From NCBI RefSeq assembly GCF_007860105.1, contig NZ_SJPU01000002.1:208837-272836 (forward strand): a stretch of DNA of 64,000 nt. The letters run 5' to 3'. Origin of the DNA: Allorhodopirellula heiligendammensis (GTDB taxonomy: Bacteria; Planctomycetota; Planctomycetia; Pirellulales; Pirellulaceae). How positions within the stretch are numbered: position 1 is the first letter of the stretch; each line of letters begins with the position of its first letter. The notes under the pieces are model-generated. The model searched no databases. It was not told the DNA's origin and saw only the letters and a list, made by a program, of their open reading frames with translations. Below, in pieces: positions 26,101 to 34,144 of the stretch. Made by a program: the position numbers and the translations under genes.

Positions 26101-26718
26101 TCGAGCTGGATCCGGTGAACCACTGGTGTACGGTAGCTCAAGATCCTCGGTGGGCGGATTCATCGCCGCAGCAAACATTTTCACAAACACGGACTTAGGC
26201 ACGGCGCGTTTGTCATTCGGAATGGGCAGACTGCCCTCGACGACATGGAACGTCCCCGCCGTGGTCCGGCGATCGGCGCGGGGATTGTTCAACACACCAT
26301 TGAAACACCGGTAGGACTTAACGAGGTCACTCTCGAAACTATTTTCCCCCAGCGGCAGACTGAGCTCGCGAGCCTGTCCGTGACGGTCCAGGGAAAGAGA
26401 TCGGCTAGGCAACTTCAGCGATCCAACACCCGCACAATCTGCAAAGTATCGCTTCAGAAAAGCCTCGATACGGCCATCGATCGGCGGCTGAATCTGACGT
26501 AAGATCGCGTTACGCTCCCGAAAACTTTCCAGCAATTCCCGAGGCATTGCCGATTCGGGTTGCGCCTGCCCCGATTCGTGAGGCGGGGTGAGGCCCGCCA
26601 TCGCAAGCTGAAACGTTAGGTAACTTTGTCGTCGCTGACGCTCGGCAGGCGATGAAGCCAATTCAGCGTCCCAACCCACGGTTCTTTGCAGTTCAGCGGA
26701 ATCACGAAGCAAGGACAT
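23182..26718 (-). CDS. Candidate PPi-type phosphoenolpyruvate carboxykinase
   Basis: This is a 1178-residue (~131 kDa) soluble protein without signal peptide or membrane span. Residues ~340-380 read NYYGYCKKEVKTQ...AANLMGGAEEEHAGG, resembling the substrate/metal region of PEPCK. Residues ~494-506 (PCTVSGGGKSEIS) resemble a PEPCK-type P-loop, and acidic FALVDEIF (527-534) follows. A second conserved block is LTGKSPSTTGAGSEGAL. Size and motifs fit the PPi-PEPCK family known from Entamoeba and Propionibacterium, which interconverts PEP + CO2 + Pi with oxaloacetate + PPi. I rely on memory of the family, so identity is a hypothesis. ATG 26718 has GAGAGG 7 nt upstream and is preferred to an upstream TTG. 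Confidence 0.55.
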   Translation of the reverse strand: MSLLRDSAELQRTVGWDAELASSPAERQRRQSYLTFQLAMAGLTPPHESGQAQPESAMPRELLESFRERNAILRQIQPPIDGRIEAFLKRYFADCAGVGSLKLPSRSLSLDRHGQARELSLPLGENSFESDLVKSYRCFNGVLNNPRADRRTTAGTFHVVEGSLPIPNDKRAVPKSVFVKMFAAAMNPPTEDLELPYTSGSPDPARTWVSLMLRPLVAPKVPGVSEAKSMETRFFAPGVHCSNLDFVESIFGNAGDPLVAGADAGLDARHWSGHTGCVILATHLVKLTKKEVGLPHYDDATKRQRRDGMCWKSETELYNDGSAFKLTCRDESGVIVTLIADNYYGYCKKEVKTQLSFAANLMGGAEEEHAGGALAFASYSLGDHFQVNSRLYNGQTFADVAERYSDFVDVQREGYGIDKNFPEVLYIPESAFASLHHRHIRWKDANGVTQSIPLSPDQVYIAPSGYKLQLEKHTHAPSWRLIGTSAEGVFCHKPCTVSGGGKSEISKSLRDYMLYGPIFVKDQEKDFALVDEIFAKDYSTRWAEGAEGPKVYANRPSRGVLDHKRSLGSVIQLLTPSPEYNDAYNEWLRSIPEHVYAIALIVKRFSGATVDVSWREHFRVDIVNGSPGHELKLGDRTLVGSYLRVGLEDTRWRTFKLRQDFIAAAKVQREDDISCSVVVPAGSVRSLGNMISEAGSYKFVENCEYRLFQRPDDAVHRGLDKQTELDLSGPGNFISNFEPLTSKQAREIMRDAIEFDKFTGPMEQLIEQAASANDGFVVSTADPRIVNGARTKNPRYLQDRPDMVRELDTYVAMRGIQLHRKLEANESVLTPVGAVLSGRRNNPPDREAGIRSLAVYSPLHYQEMPELIMDWVCSLTGKSPSTTGAGSEGALTKGPFNALHPAIDMNSAIVSMILTELGGFSTPAGHVGSNFEVGHDISLLIPEVWCRMSAEERDPAHLIAEGMLERVKDFEHKGTLIPASRLGYRVTQKFVRTYLARVFDNPVKIFPESILRPEKQDLDAFADGILQIAEAQTRVSQSYFSDFGYELACPPLRAVLDIMVKGEHNGHTIDSPEVRKLFDRDELIASDWYRRRLLTKQTHDIAHWKSFEERLQKFIDRPENEEAVERLGLRERLAYATSQREAAESDAYVDSLVGTLGLDPMSPVANDPVLLNRLAEAK

Positions 26719-27028
26719 GGAGCGGCCTCTCAATGGTGGAATCGATGTTTAGCAAGAGCGGCAGATCCCGCCGGCAGCAGGACCCCGTCGCGTTGCTAGC
26801 TTAACAAATTGCCGCCCCAGAGACAGCGGGCAGATTGAGAGCAACGACCGGTTGTGCGTACAGATCACCTTTAACCCACTCTTAGTGGATTCCAGCTCGA
26901 CGTCAGCAATCCCCCCAACCGCTGCGGTCGTTGTCCTAACCGGGTGGTTTTCATGGGGCATCAGATGAATCGGGAGTACCAAATTTTGGGGTCAACGCTT
27001 TCGTCGCATCAATAGCCCGTCCGCATTC
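26719..27028. other. Intergenic interval without recognisable gene
   Basis: This 310-bp stretch lies between the stop of the giant envelope protein and the start of the candidate PEPCK, both on the minus strand. Short open frames show no family signal. A small A/T palindrome (CCAAATTTTGG) lies near 26980-26990. The interval probably holds the PEPCK promoter, but no confident -35/-10 pair can be named. Confidence 0.4.
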
Positions 27029-30000
27029 TCAGTCCCGTTGTGCCCAGCGCCCCGGGCGACCGGCCACTGAGACGAAGGCCATCACCATCACCGCCACGAA
27101 TGTGCACAGACAAACTGACCTCCAAAACGGCAGGCCGTATTTCCAGTCGAACTCGAGGTCGAGCTCCATGGGGGAATCTTCATCAACCTGCACGCTGCGT
27201 GTGAATGTCGAGATCACGCCCTCTTGCGGCAGACTGATCACGATCGCTTGGGGAGCGGGTTCGGTCGTGCGTTGATGATCGACCAATTTGGTCGCGATGC
27301 GTTGTAAAAATGCGTTGTCTTGTGTGGTATTGCCTCGCAGCAACTCACTGAACTGACCCGGACGCAAGTTTAGTTGATTCTGCTGCAGAATGGGATTATC
27401 GGTCGCTGCATCGCGAAGTTGCTGGTCCCCGGCAAACACGTCAACGCTCGGGTTGTTATCGAGGTAGAGCCGCTGCCGACGCGTATTGAGACCAATAATG
27501 GCTTGCCGTGTTTGCAGGTTCTCTAACTGCACACGGGCGTCTTCGTTCGACGCCGCATCGAGTGCATTCTGATTGGCGACGCTGTTCAGTGCCCAGCTCG
27601 CTTTCGATTGTTCACCAGCTTGGATCAACTGATTGGCTTTAGCGAATAGTTCAGCTGCCTGCTCGGCTCTCGCTTTTCGAGCGCCGCTCGCGATTGACAA
27701 ATACGAACTGCGGTCGTAGTGGCCTTGGGTTCTCAACCGTACTAACTCGAGGTTTCCGTCGTGATCCGACAGAGTGTAGCCCTCCGGGGCGACCACGCTC
27801 CACTCGATATTCTCCAACGGCACATTCAGCTCGGGGCTGGTTAACTCAACCTTGCCTACTTGGTCGCCGCTAACTGAGTACACAAAGCGGACATTTGCAG
27901 TGCGGTCATCGATCCCTGGCAAAATGGTGAACTGCCATACGCTGGCGTCCCCGCGTTGGTGGATGGAATGAACGCTTTCGCCGTTGACGAAAATGCTAAA
28001 AAGATTGCCATCTGATGGTAATCCGACCCTCAGACTGCTGCGTTGGATCACGTCGACGGTCAGTTCCACGGCGGTCAACTGGTCGCCTGTCGCCGAGAGT
28101 ACCGTGGTGAGAGTGCCCTTGGACACGCGCAACTTCAGCGCGTCGGCGAGCGAATGACGTTTTGCATGGACGGTAAGATTTCCAGACGCCGCAACGCTTC
28201 GTAGCACAAACACGGGGGCGGCGCGAGTCCCCGCATCCCGCAGAGCGGAGGGCACACTCGTCCAATCGATGCGCTGCCACCCGTCCGGCAAGTCGTCGTA
28301 GTGAAGTTCCAGTCGGCCTCCCGCACGCACAGCGACGAAGTATGACAGCTGGCGAGACTGCGGGAATGCAACCGGAGTGATATGCTCGCGTTCCTCTTCA
28401 CGATCGCCTCGCCGCTCATACTCAATCCGAAATTCAATATCCCCAATCACGCGACGTTTAAATCGCAGTTCCCACGTATTGGAATTGGGAGCGGTGCGAA
28501 CCAAATCGCTCACAGTACTCCCGCTGGCGCGCAGGGTCTTGACTTCATCATCGTCTGAAACCGGCAAGACGACATTCAGAGAGCGAATCGATGCGTTTTG
28601 AATTTCGAATTTTGCGAGAAGTGCAGTGCGAGTTTGGCCCTCACGCAAAGTCACTTCATGCAGAACCTGGCCGGTCACCCAAGGATCGAGCTTCTCGATC
28701 CCCAGTACCAGCGACCAGTCTCGCTGCAACAGACGAAACGCCAAGCCTCCGGGAGTCGCCGAGGTCGGCATTGGTCCAATCATGTGCTGGACATCAGACT
28801 CTGAAACGTTTTGCCGCGTGATCGTCCGCAAACGAATGCCAGTGGCGGGGCGGACGACCAACTCCCCGCTCTGACGAGCAGCTTCGTGGAGTTCGAACCG
28901 GGGCACTTTCCATTCGGGAACGCCTTTCGGCGACGTGCCCGCGAGGGTGAGAGCAAAACTCTGTGGCCCAATGGTTTTACCATTAAGATGCAGCACAATC
29001 TGGCGTTGCTCGCCATCGCTACGCTCGGCCCAGTGGTGGAGTGAGTTCCCCGAGAGCGACTCCACCTCCAATCCGCTCGGCAAGGGAAAACTCAGTTGAA
29101 ACAGGCCCGCCCGGGTGATCTCTGCAGTGAAATTCACTCCCATGACAATCCGCTCCTCACCGAGTGAGATCACCTGTTTGCTGCTAACACGAACCTCCGG
29201 AGCCACCGGTGCAACACGGGCGACCACCTCACCACCGGCGGCACCGTAGCGCAGGACTCGGTGCAGCACGACGTCTCGGTTTGGCAGCAGACTGGCATCG
29301 AAGTCGCTGAGATTGACCACTGACATGCTTTGAGGAGTGAGCTTCTCAGGTTGCGCGTCAGGGCCGAAGGCAACTGCAAGAAAGCCAATCTCGCCATTCG
29401 CGTCGGCAACTCTCAGTGGAGCGAGCGTGACGTTGGTAGGCAGCGATGCCATCCCCCGCTGCGTCTCGATGGTGACATCGAAGCTATCAGACTGGGGTGG
29501 TTCGAGCTCCAACTTTAAGTCGCCCTGCTCGGCATCAAACTGCCAGGCGCTAACCGGCCCATTGACGCTACTCACCGTCAATCCGTCAGGAATCACCACC
29601 CGCATTTCACGAAGTTGTCCCTGGGACATGCGGATGTGCAGACGATGCCGACCATCGACCACACCTGGCGCGGGCAAATACAAGTTGGACGCCTCGACGT
29701 AGAACTGCGTGTGCTCGGTTGCCGCATCACGGGCTTGCGGGCTCAGCGAGAGACTCGCCTCTCCTGGTCCGAGCAACACGATGGCCTGGGTCGAGTCCTG
29801 AGCAGTCACCGTTTCCATACGAACCGCATTGGTACTGTGAATGTCCCAACCGCTTTCGTCATAGTGAAAGCTAATCTCCGCGAGCGCAGCATCTCCGGTA
29901 AGGACAGGAATACTCTGATGCACCTGGATCGATTCGAGTTGATACTCAAACGACGCTTCCACGCGGACGGACTCTTCCTGCTCATCCTTCAACGCAATGG

Positions 30001-33000
30001 AGACGATGTAAGCGAGCCCCATCCCAGGAATTTCTTGTTTGGTCAGCCGCAAACCCTCCCCCTCAAATCGAGTCAATACCGCCGGGGCCCGAACAAGCAC
30101 GAATTGATCTCCGGGGTCCCCCGAGACTGTGATCGTCCCGCCAGCACTCAGACGTCCGTCTCGATGCGTCAGCTGCCACTCCTGTTTGATCGAATCGGCA
30201 GCCAAGAAACCGCTGGGAACCTCAGCCACCGAACTACCTGAAGCAACGACCGTAAACGCGAAGATCACGATGGCCGATGTTACAGGGCCCACTGGGCCGC
30301 GTCCTGCGCCGGACTGTTTGTCGCGTTGATATTCGCGGCTCTGACCAGACAACCGACGCATGGACTGGGTAGCTCGGGAAAGAAACAAGAACAGCAGAGT
30401 TGCCCAGGCGACCAACGCGAAGAACCATCCTGCGGCGTCTCCCTGCCACAGCACTCCAAGTGCGATTAAGAAGCCACCAACGCATCGAATCCGCTTACGC
30501 ATCGACTCCGAGAAGCAAGACCAAACAAGACAAGACGCGCCGACAATGATGGACACCAAACCAAACCATGACAGGTTGGCTCGCCAACGAGGAATGTTTG
30601 AAACCTGCAACTCGATGGGAGCACCGGCGGATAAAATCGGCAGGCTGAGTTGGAGTGGCAGTACGGCGCGGATATCGGCAACGGCCGCAGCAGCAGTCAA
30701 CAACGATATCCCGATTGAAATTGCCAAACAAACCAATCCCGCAGCTTGCCAATACCTAGTCCACTCGTATACCCAGACTCCAACCCCCGCTAAGAGTCCA
30801 ATGAACAATAACGGGACGAGGCCGTGCCGGGCGGTCCACTGAAAACCCGATGGAGGAAGGATCGGTCGTGGCGGGGAGACAGTACCACTTCCGGGTGCGA
30901 GCACACGATTCTCATCGCCAGCGATACTCCACTCGACCTTAAGCAGGGGTGCGTCGACACTTGGCAGTGCCAACATTGGTCGCGATTCACTCACACTTGG
31001 TTTTCCTAAACGCAGTCGAACTTCGACAGGAACGTTTGGATCGGCGCCACCGGGCAGTGGAATGAGTGTGAATGTGTCGGCCTGCCGGGCTGTGACAGGC
31101 TTGCCGTCAACAGAGACCTCCCACAGACGCACCGGGGCCTCTGGCAGTTTGACTTTCAGTGTTCGTTGCCCACGAGACTTTACAAAGTACGTCACGTTGG
31201 TGACCAACTCGCCATCGACTGACACGTGGCTGTCCGCCTCCGCAAACTCGACGACCTGCGATACCATCGTGCCGGGCTGGAACCATTCGACCTTGAGGTT
31301 GAGTACAAACGGACGTTCGGTGTACTGCCATGTTCCCAGGGCGGGTGCGGTGCTCAACAATTGAAGTTCGGCCGGCAGTTCGAGTGGATCGAGTTTCAAC
31401 AAGTCATCGGAAACCGATAGGCTATCGACATTGACTTGCATCGGACTGACGATCTGGATGTAGCCGCGTTCGCTCTGCACATCCAGTGGTGTGATCACAC
31501 CCGCGTGAAACGAATGGTGTTCGACGTTCGTTTTTTCCTCGAAGGTCACCAACACCGTACTTGCCCCCATCACTCCCTGATGCAGAGCAATGATCAACGT
31601 GTCGCCTTCGCGCCGCCACGTCCGCACGTCTTGACCATCGACGGTGACATTCCCGAGCGTCTCGGGAACCGAGATTTTCCACTGCGAGACAGGCGATCCC
31701 GTTACGAAGTAGTTGATCAGTGCGCTGCCATACAACGTTTCATCGCTGAGCGAGTACAAATGAAATACATCCGCCTGGACGCTCCGCTGAAGCAACTCAA
31801 CATGCATCGTCGCAGACCAGTCAGGCTGACGAACGCGAAACGCCTGTTGCAGACGAGGCGAAGGCTTCGGGAAATATGAAAGTGGTTTCTCCGTCAACTG
31901 GTCCGTATCAGCGACGGTGACGCGAAATCCCGCAGCCGCACTGATACCGATGTCACCTCGAACCGTCTTGGCGTTAGGGTAGCCAATTCGCGGTAACGCC
32001 CAGTCTGCTTCCGAGGCGGGCTCGCTCTTTTCCAAATACAGCGATACGAGCTGACGACCACTCACGTCCTGCGAAAAGAGCACCTTCAGGTTGCGATGCT
32101 CATTTTCAATCACGGTGGCGGAGACGTAATCGGCGACACTCGCCCCCGTGACCGCCACGACGGAGTAGTCCGGCGGAATGGCAAAGTCCCATTCTCGAAT
32201 GGGCGCCTCGCGAATGTCCATCTCGATGTCCGCGTGAATCACGCGATCGGATTCGGACAACTCATATGTCACGAGTTCTGAGATATGGACTTCTGGTTGA
32301 ATTCGATCGGCCACGACAGCAAAGGAGTATTCCGCGGCGGGAAAACGATAGACGAAAACTTGACGTGCTGCTGGTCCTGGGAATTGATCCGGTGAAAGCT
32401 GTGTCAAACCGACGAGATCGGTCGGTTCCAGCCGCACCGACCCGGCGTTACTCACCCGCAACAATCCCGAATGGCGAATCGAGCCGATCGGTTCGAGCCG
32501 CAAACCTTTCACCTGCACCGGAAACGCCCCAAGTGGCGTTTGACTCCGTACATCAATTTGGCTCTCCCCCGTCATCGCCTGGCTGAGCGTGATATTCAGG
32601 ATTCGTGCTTCGCCTTCGCCGGTAATGTTCCATCCAACGAGATTGCCGCCACTGACATCGAGAATCTCGCCGGGGCCATGGAGGCCAAGTTGCAGCGTTT
32701 TCAGCTCGCCTTGTAACACGCGGTACTGAATCTGATGATCTTGGCGGAGCAGCCCAGCGCCTACGGTCGCCTCGATACGACCTGTCGATGTGAAAAACAA
32801 CTTTCCCTCGCCAGCCTGACGGGCGGGTTTCCACTGCAACTTGGCGTGACCGGAGGCCGGCAGAAATCCAATCCATGCATCTTCACGGTGCTCGGGTGAA
32901 ACGAATTTCTGGTCTCGAACAAAGAGTAGCTCCTCTTCCAGCCCCTCGAGTGTTAATGGGACCACCGCGCCAGCGGCGACGGTGAAATCTAAGCCGCGTC

Positions 33001-33952
33001 CAACCTTCTCAGCAGTCCCAAGAGCAGCAACAAAGTTGATCTCCACCGGGAAGACACCCGTTTGCGGGAACGCGAGTTTGTATACCGGTTGATCGCCTTC
33101 TGTTGTCAAGCTCAGGCGGTAGTTTGGATCTTGTGGTATCTCACTGATTGCTGCCCGCCCCCTCAGTATGACGAGTTCCACTCCCGGTTGGCTGACATGT
33201 GCATTGCCAGAAAGCTTGAATTGCATTGAATCACCACTGGGATCGAGTTCACCAATCAGTTCTGAGTCATCGAACTCGACCGGTGCTGGAGCGGCCCCAC
33301 TACGGCTAATTGACAACGTGAGCTGTCCACCCACACTGGTCTGAAAACGCCGTGCTTGTCCGTCTGACTTGATCGGCGAAAAGCCACTGGCCTGCGTAAC
33401 CACTCCCTGCACACCATCGCGGTCATGAATCTCGACAACGGAATCAAATCCAACAGCTTGATCGCCGGTTAGGTGCATCAGCTCGATTTCCGCGGGCAAG
33501 TGCAAATCTTCTGATCGGCTGGTGATCGTGACCTTCAGATCGCTGACATCCTCGTTCAACTGCAGATCGAGAAATCGACTCCCATCGGCTTGCCGTACCG
33601 ACCAAGACTTTAGCCCCTCGACTTCGCTGGAGACATCACTGATCTCACCGTTACCCTGAATTCCCAAACTCAACGTCTGAGCATGTCCCTGGATCACGCG
33701 GAAGCGCACGTCAATCGTTTGTGTGACCTGTTCGGCATTCACATCCACGTTGGCGTGAGCCGTCGCAGAATAAAAAACGGGCGGTTCGGGAGCCTTGCCG
33801 CGGGCTTCAATCACAATCACCCCCGTGCCATCTTTGCCGACAGAACTGTCGATCGTCGCCCGCTCAGATGTCTCCTGGCCGACGCCCTTGGCGACGAATA
33901 CGAACGGCATCACAAGTGACATGAGCAGACGCAAGGAGAATTGTGGAAACAT
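27029..33952 (-). CDS. Giant planctomycete envelope protein with two extracytoplasmic halves
   Basis: The ~2307-residue protein starts with a signal sequence (residues 1-26). A ~1000-residue beta-rich first half follows. Residues ~1040-1230 form a cluster of about five membrane helices ending in a signal-like segment (IVIFAFTVVASGSSVAEV). The second half spans ~1240-2260, and a terminal helix (WRSVCLCTFVAVMVMAFVSVAG) lies near 2275-2297. Both halves repeat modules of the form 'LSLGIQGNGEI..VEGLKSW.V...FLDLQL' and 'VPRFEL.EAARQSGELVV'. I recognise no enzyme motif. It lies 190 bp downstream of the VWA gene, so shared regulation is likely. The start is ATG 33952, with a GTG three codons earlier. 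Confidence 0.8.
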   Translation of the reverse strand: MFPQFSLRLLMSLVMPFVFVAKGVGQETSERATIDSSVGKDGTGVIVIEARGKAPEPPVFYSATAHANVDVNAEQVTQTIDVRFRVIQGHAQTLSLGIQGNGEISDVSSEVEGLKSWSVRQADGSRFLDLQLNEDVSDLKVTITSRSEDLHLPAEIELMHLTGDQAVGFDSVVEIHDRDGVQGVVTQASGFSPIKSDGQARRFQTSVGGQLTLSISRSGAAPAPVEFDDSELIGELDPSGDSMQFKLSGNAHVSQPGVELVILRGRAAISEIPQDPNYRLSLTTEGDQPVYKLAFPQTGVFPVEINFVAALGTAEKVGRGLDFTVAAGAVVPLTLEGLEEELLFVRDQKFVSPEHREDAWIGFLPASGHAKLQWKPARQAGEGKLFFTSTGRIEATVGAGLLRQDHQIQYRVLQGELKTLQLGLHGPGEILDVSGGNLVGWNITGEGEARILNITLSQAMTGESQIDVRSQTPLGAFPVQVKGLRLEPIGSIRHSGLLRVSNAGSVRLEPTDLVGLTQLSPDQFPGPAARQVFVYRFPAAEYSFAVVADRIQPEVHISELVTYELSESDRVIHADIEMDIREAPIREWDFAIPPDYSVVAVTGASVADYVSATVIENEHRNLKVLFSQDVSGRQLVSLYLEKSEPASEADWALPRIGYPNAKTVRGDIGISAAAGFRVTVADTDQLTEKPLSYFPKPSPRLQQAFRVRQPDWSATMHVELLQRSVQADVFHLYSLSDETLYGSALINYFVTGSPVSQWKISVPETLGNVTVDGQDVRTWRREGDTLIIALHQGVMGASTVLVTFEEKTNVEHHSFHAGVITPLDVQSERGYIQIVSPMQVNVDSLSVSDDLLKLDPLELPAELQLLSTAPALGTWQYTERPFVLNLKVEWFQPGTMVSQVVEFAEADSHVSVDGELVTNVTYFVKSRGQRTLKVKLPEAPVRLWEVSVDGKPVTARQADTFTLIPLPGGADPNVPVEVRLRLGKPSVSESRPMLALPSVDAPLLKVEWSIAGDENRVLAPGSGTVSPPRPILPPSGFQWTARHGLVPLLFIGLLAGVGVWVYEWTRYWQAAGLVCLAISIGISLLTAAAAVADIRAVLPLQLSLPILSAGAPIELQVSNIPRWRANLSWFGLVSIIVGASCLVWSCFSESMRKRIRCVGGFLIALGVLWQGDAAGWFFALVAWATLLFLFLSRATQSMRRLSGQSREYQRDKQSGAGRGPVGPVTSAIVIFAFTVVASGSSVAEVPSGFLAADSIKQEWQLTHRDGRLSAGGTITVSGDPGDQFVLVRAPAVLTRFEGEGLRLTKQEIPGMGLAYIVSIALKDEQEESVRVEASFEYQLESIQVHQSIPVLTGDAALAEISFHYDESGWDIHSTNAVRMETVTAQDSTQAIVLLGPGEASLSLSPQARDAATEHTQFYVEASNLYLPAPGVVDGRHRLHIRMSQGQLREMRVVIPDGLTVSSVNGPVSAWQFDAEQGDLKLELEPPQSDSFDVTIETQRGMASLPTNVTLAPLRVADANGEIGFLAVAFGPDAQPEKLTPQSMSVVNLSDFDASLLPNRDVVLHRVLRYGAAGGEVVARVAPVAPEVRVSSKQVISLGEERIVMGVNFTAEITRAGLFQLSFPLPSGLEVESLSGNSLHHWAERSDGEQRQIVLHLNGKTIGPQSFALTLAGTSPKGVPEWKVPRFELHEAARQSGELVVRPATGIRLRTITRQNVSESDVQHMIGPMPTSATPGGLAFRLLQRDWSLVLGIEKLDPWVTGQVLHEVTLREGQTRTALLAKFEIQNASIRSLNVVLPVSDDDEVKTLRASGSTVSDLVRTAPNSNTWELRFKRRVIGDIEFRIEYERRGDREEEREHITPVAFPQSRQLSYFVAVRAGGRLELHYDDLPDGWQRIDWTSVPSALRDAGTRAAPVFVLRSVAASGNLTVHAKRHSLADALKLRVSKGTLTTVLSATGDQLTAVELTVDVIQRSSLRVGLPSDGNLFSIFVNGESVHSIHQRGDASVWQFTILPGIDDRTANVRFVYSVSGDQVGKVELTSPELNVPLENIEWSVVAPEGYTLSDHDGNLELVRLRTQGHYDRSSYLSIASGARKARAEQAAELFAKANQLIQAGEQSKASWALNSVANQNALDAASNEDARVQLENLQTRQAIIGLNTRRQRLYLDNNPSVDVFAGDQQLRDAATDNPILQQNQLNLRPGQFSELLRGNTTQDNAFLQRIATKLVDHQRTTEPAPQAIVISLPQEGVISTFTRSVQVDEDSPMELDLEFDWKYGLPFWRSVCLCTFVAVMVMAFVSVAGRPGRWAQRD

Positions 33953-34144
33953 AGTATTCACGGACGTACGGACTTGAGGATGATCGCTCAGCTCTCCGAG
34001 CTGACAACGATTCGAACAACATGCTCACGACTTGAAACAAGTCGAGATCTTGATGGTGGACTTGCAGCGGAACTCGTAAACGAACGATTGGTGAGCCACC
34101 GACAGGGCGCGTATCTCTTTGGGAATCTCATCTCTGTGGGAATT

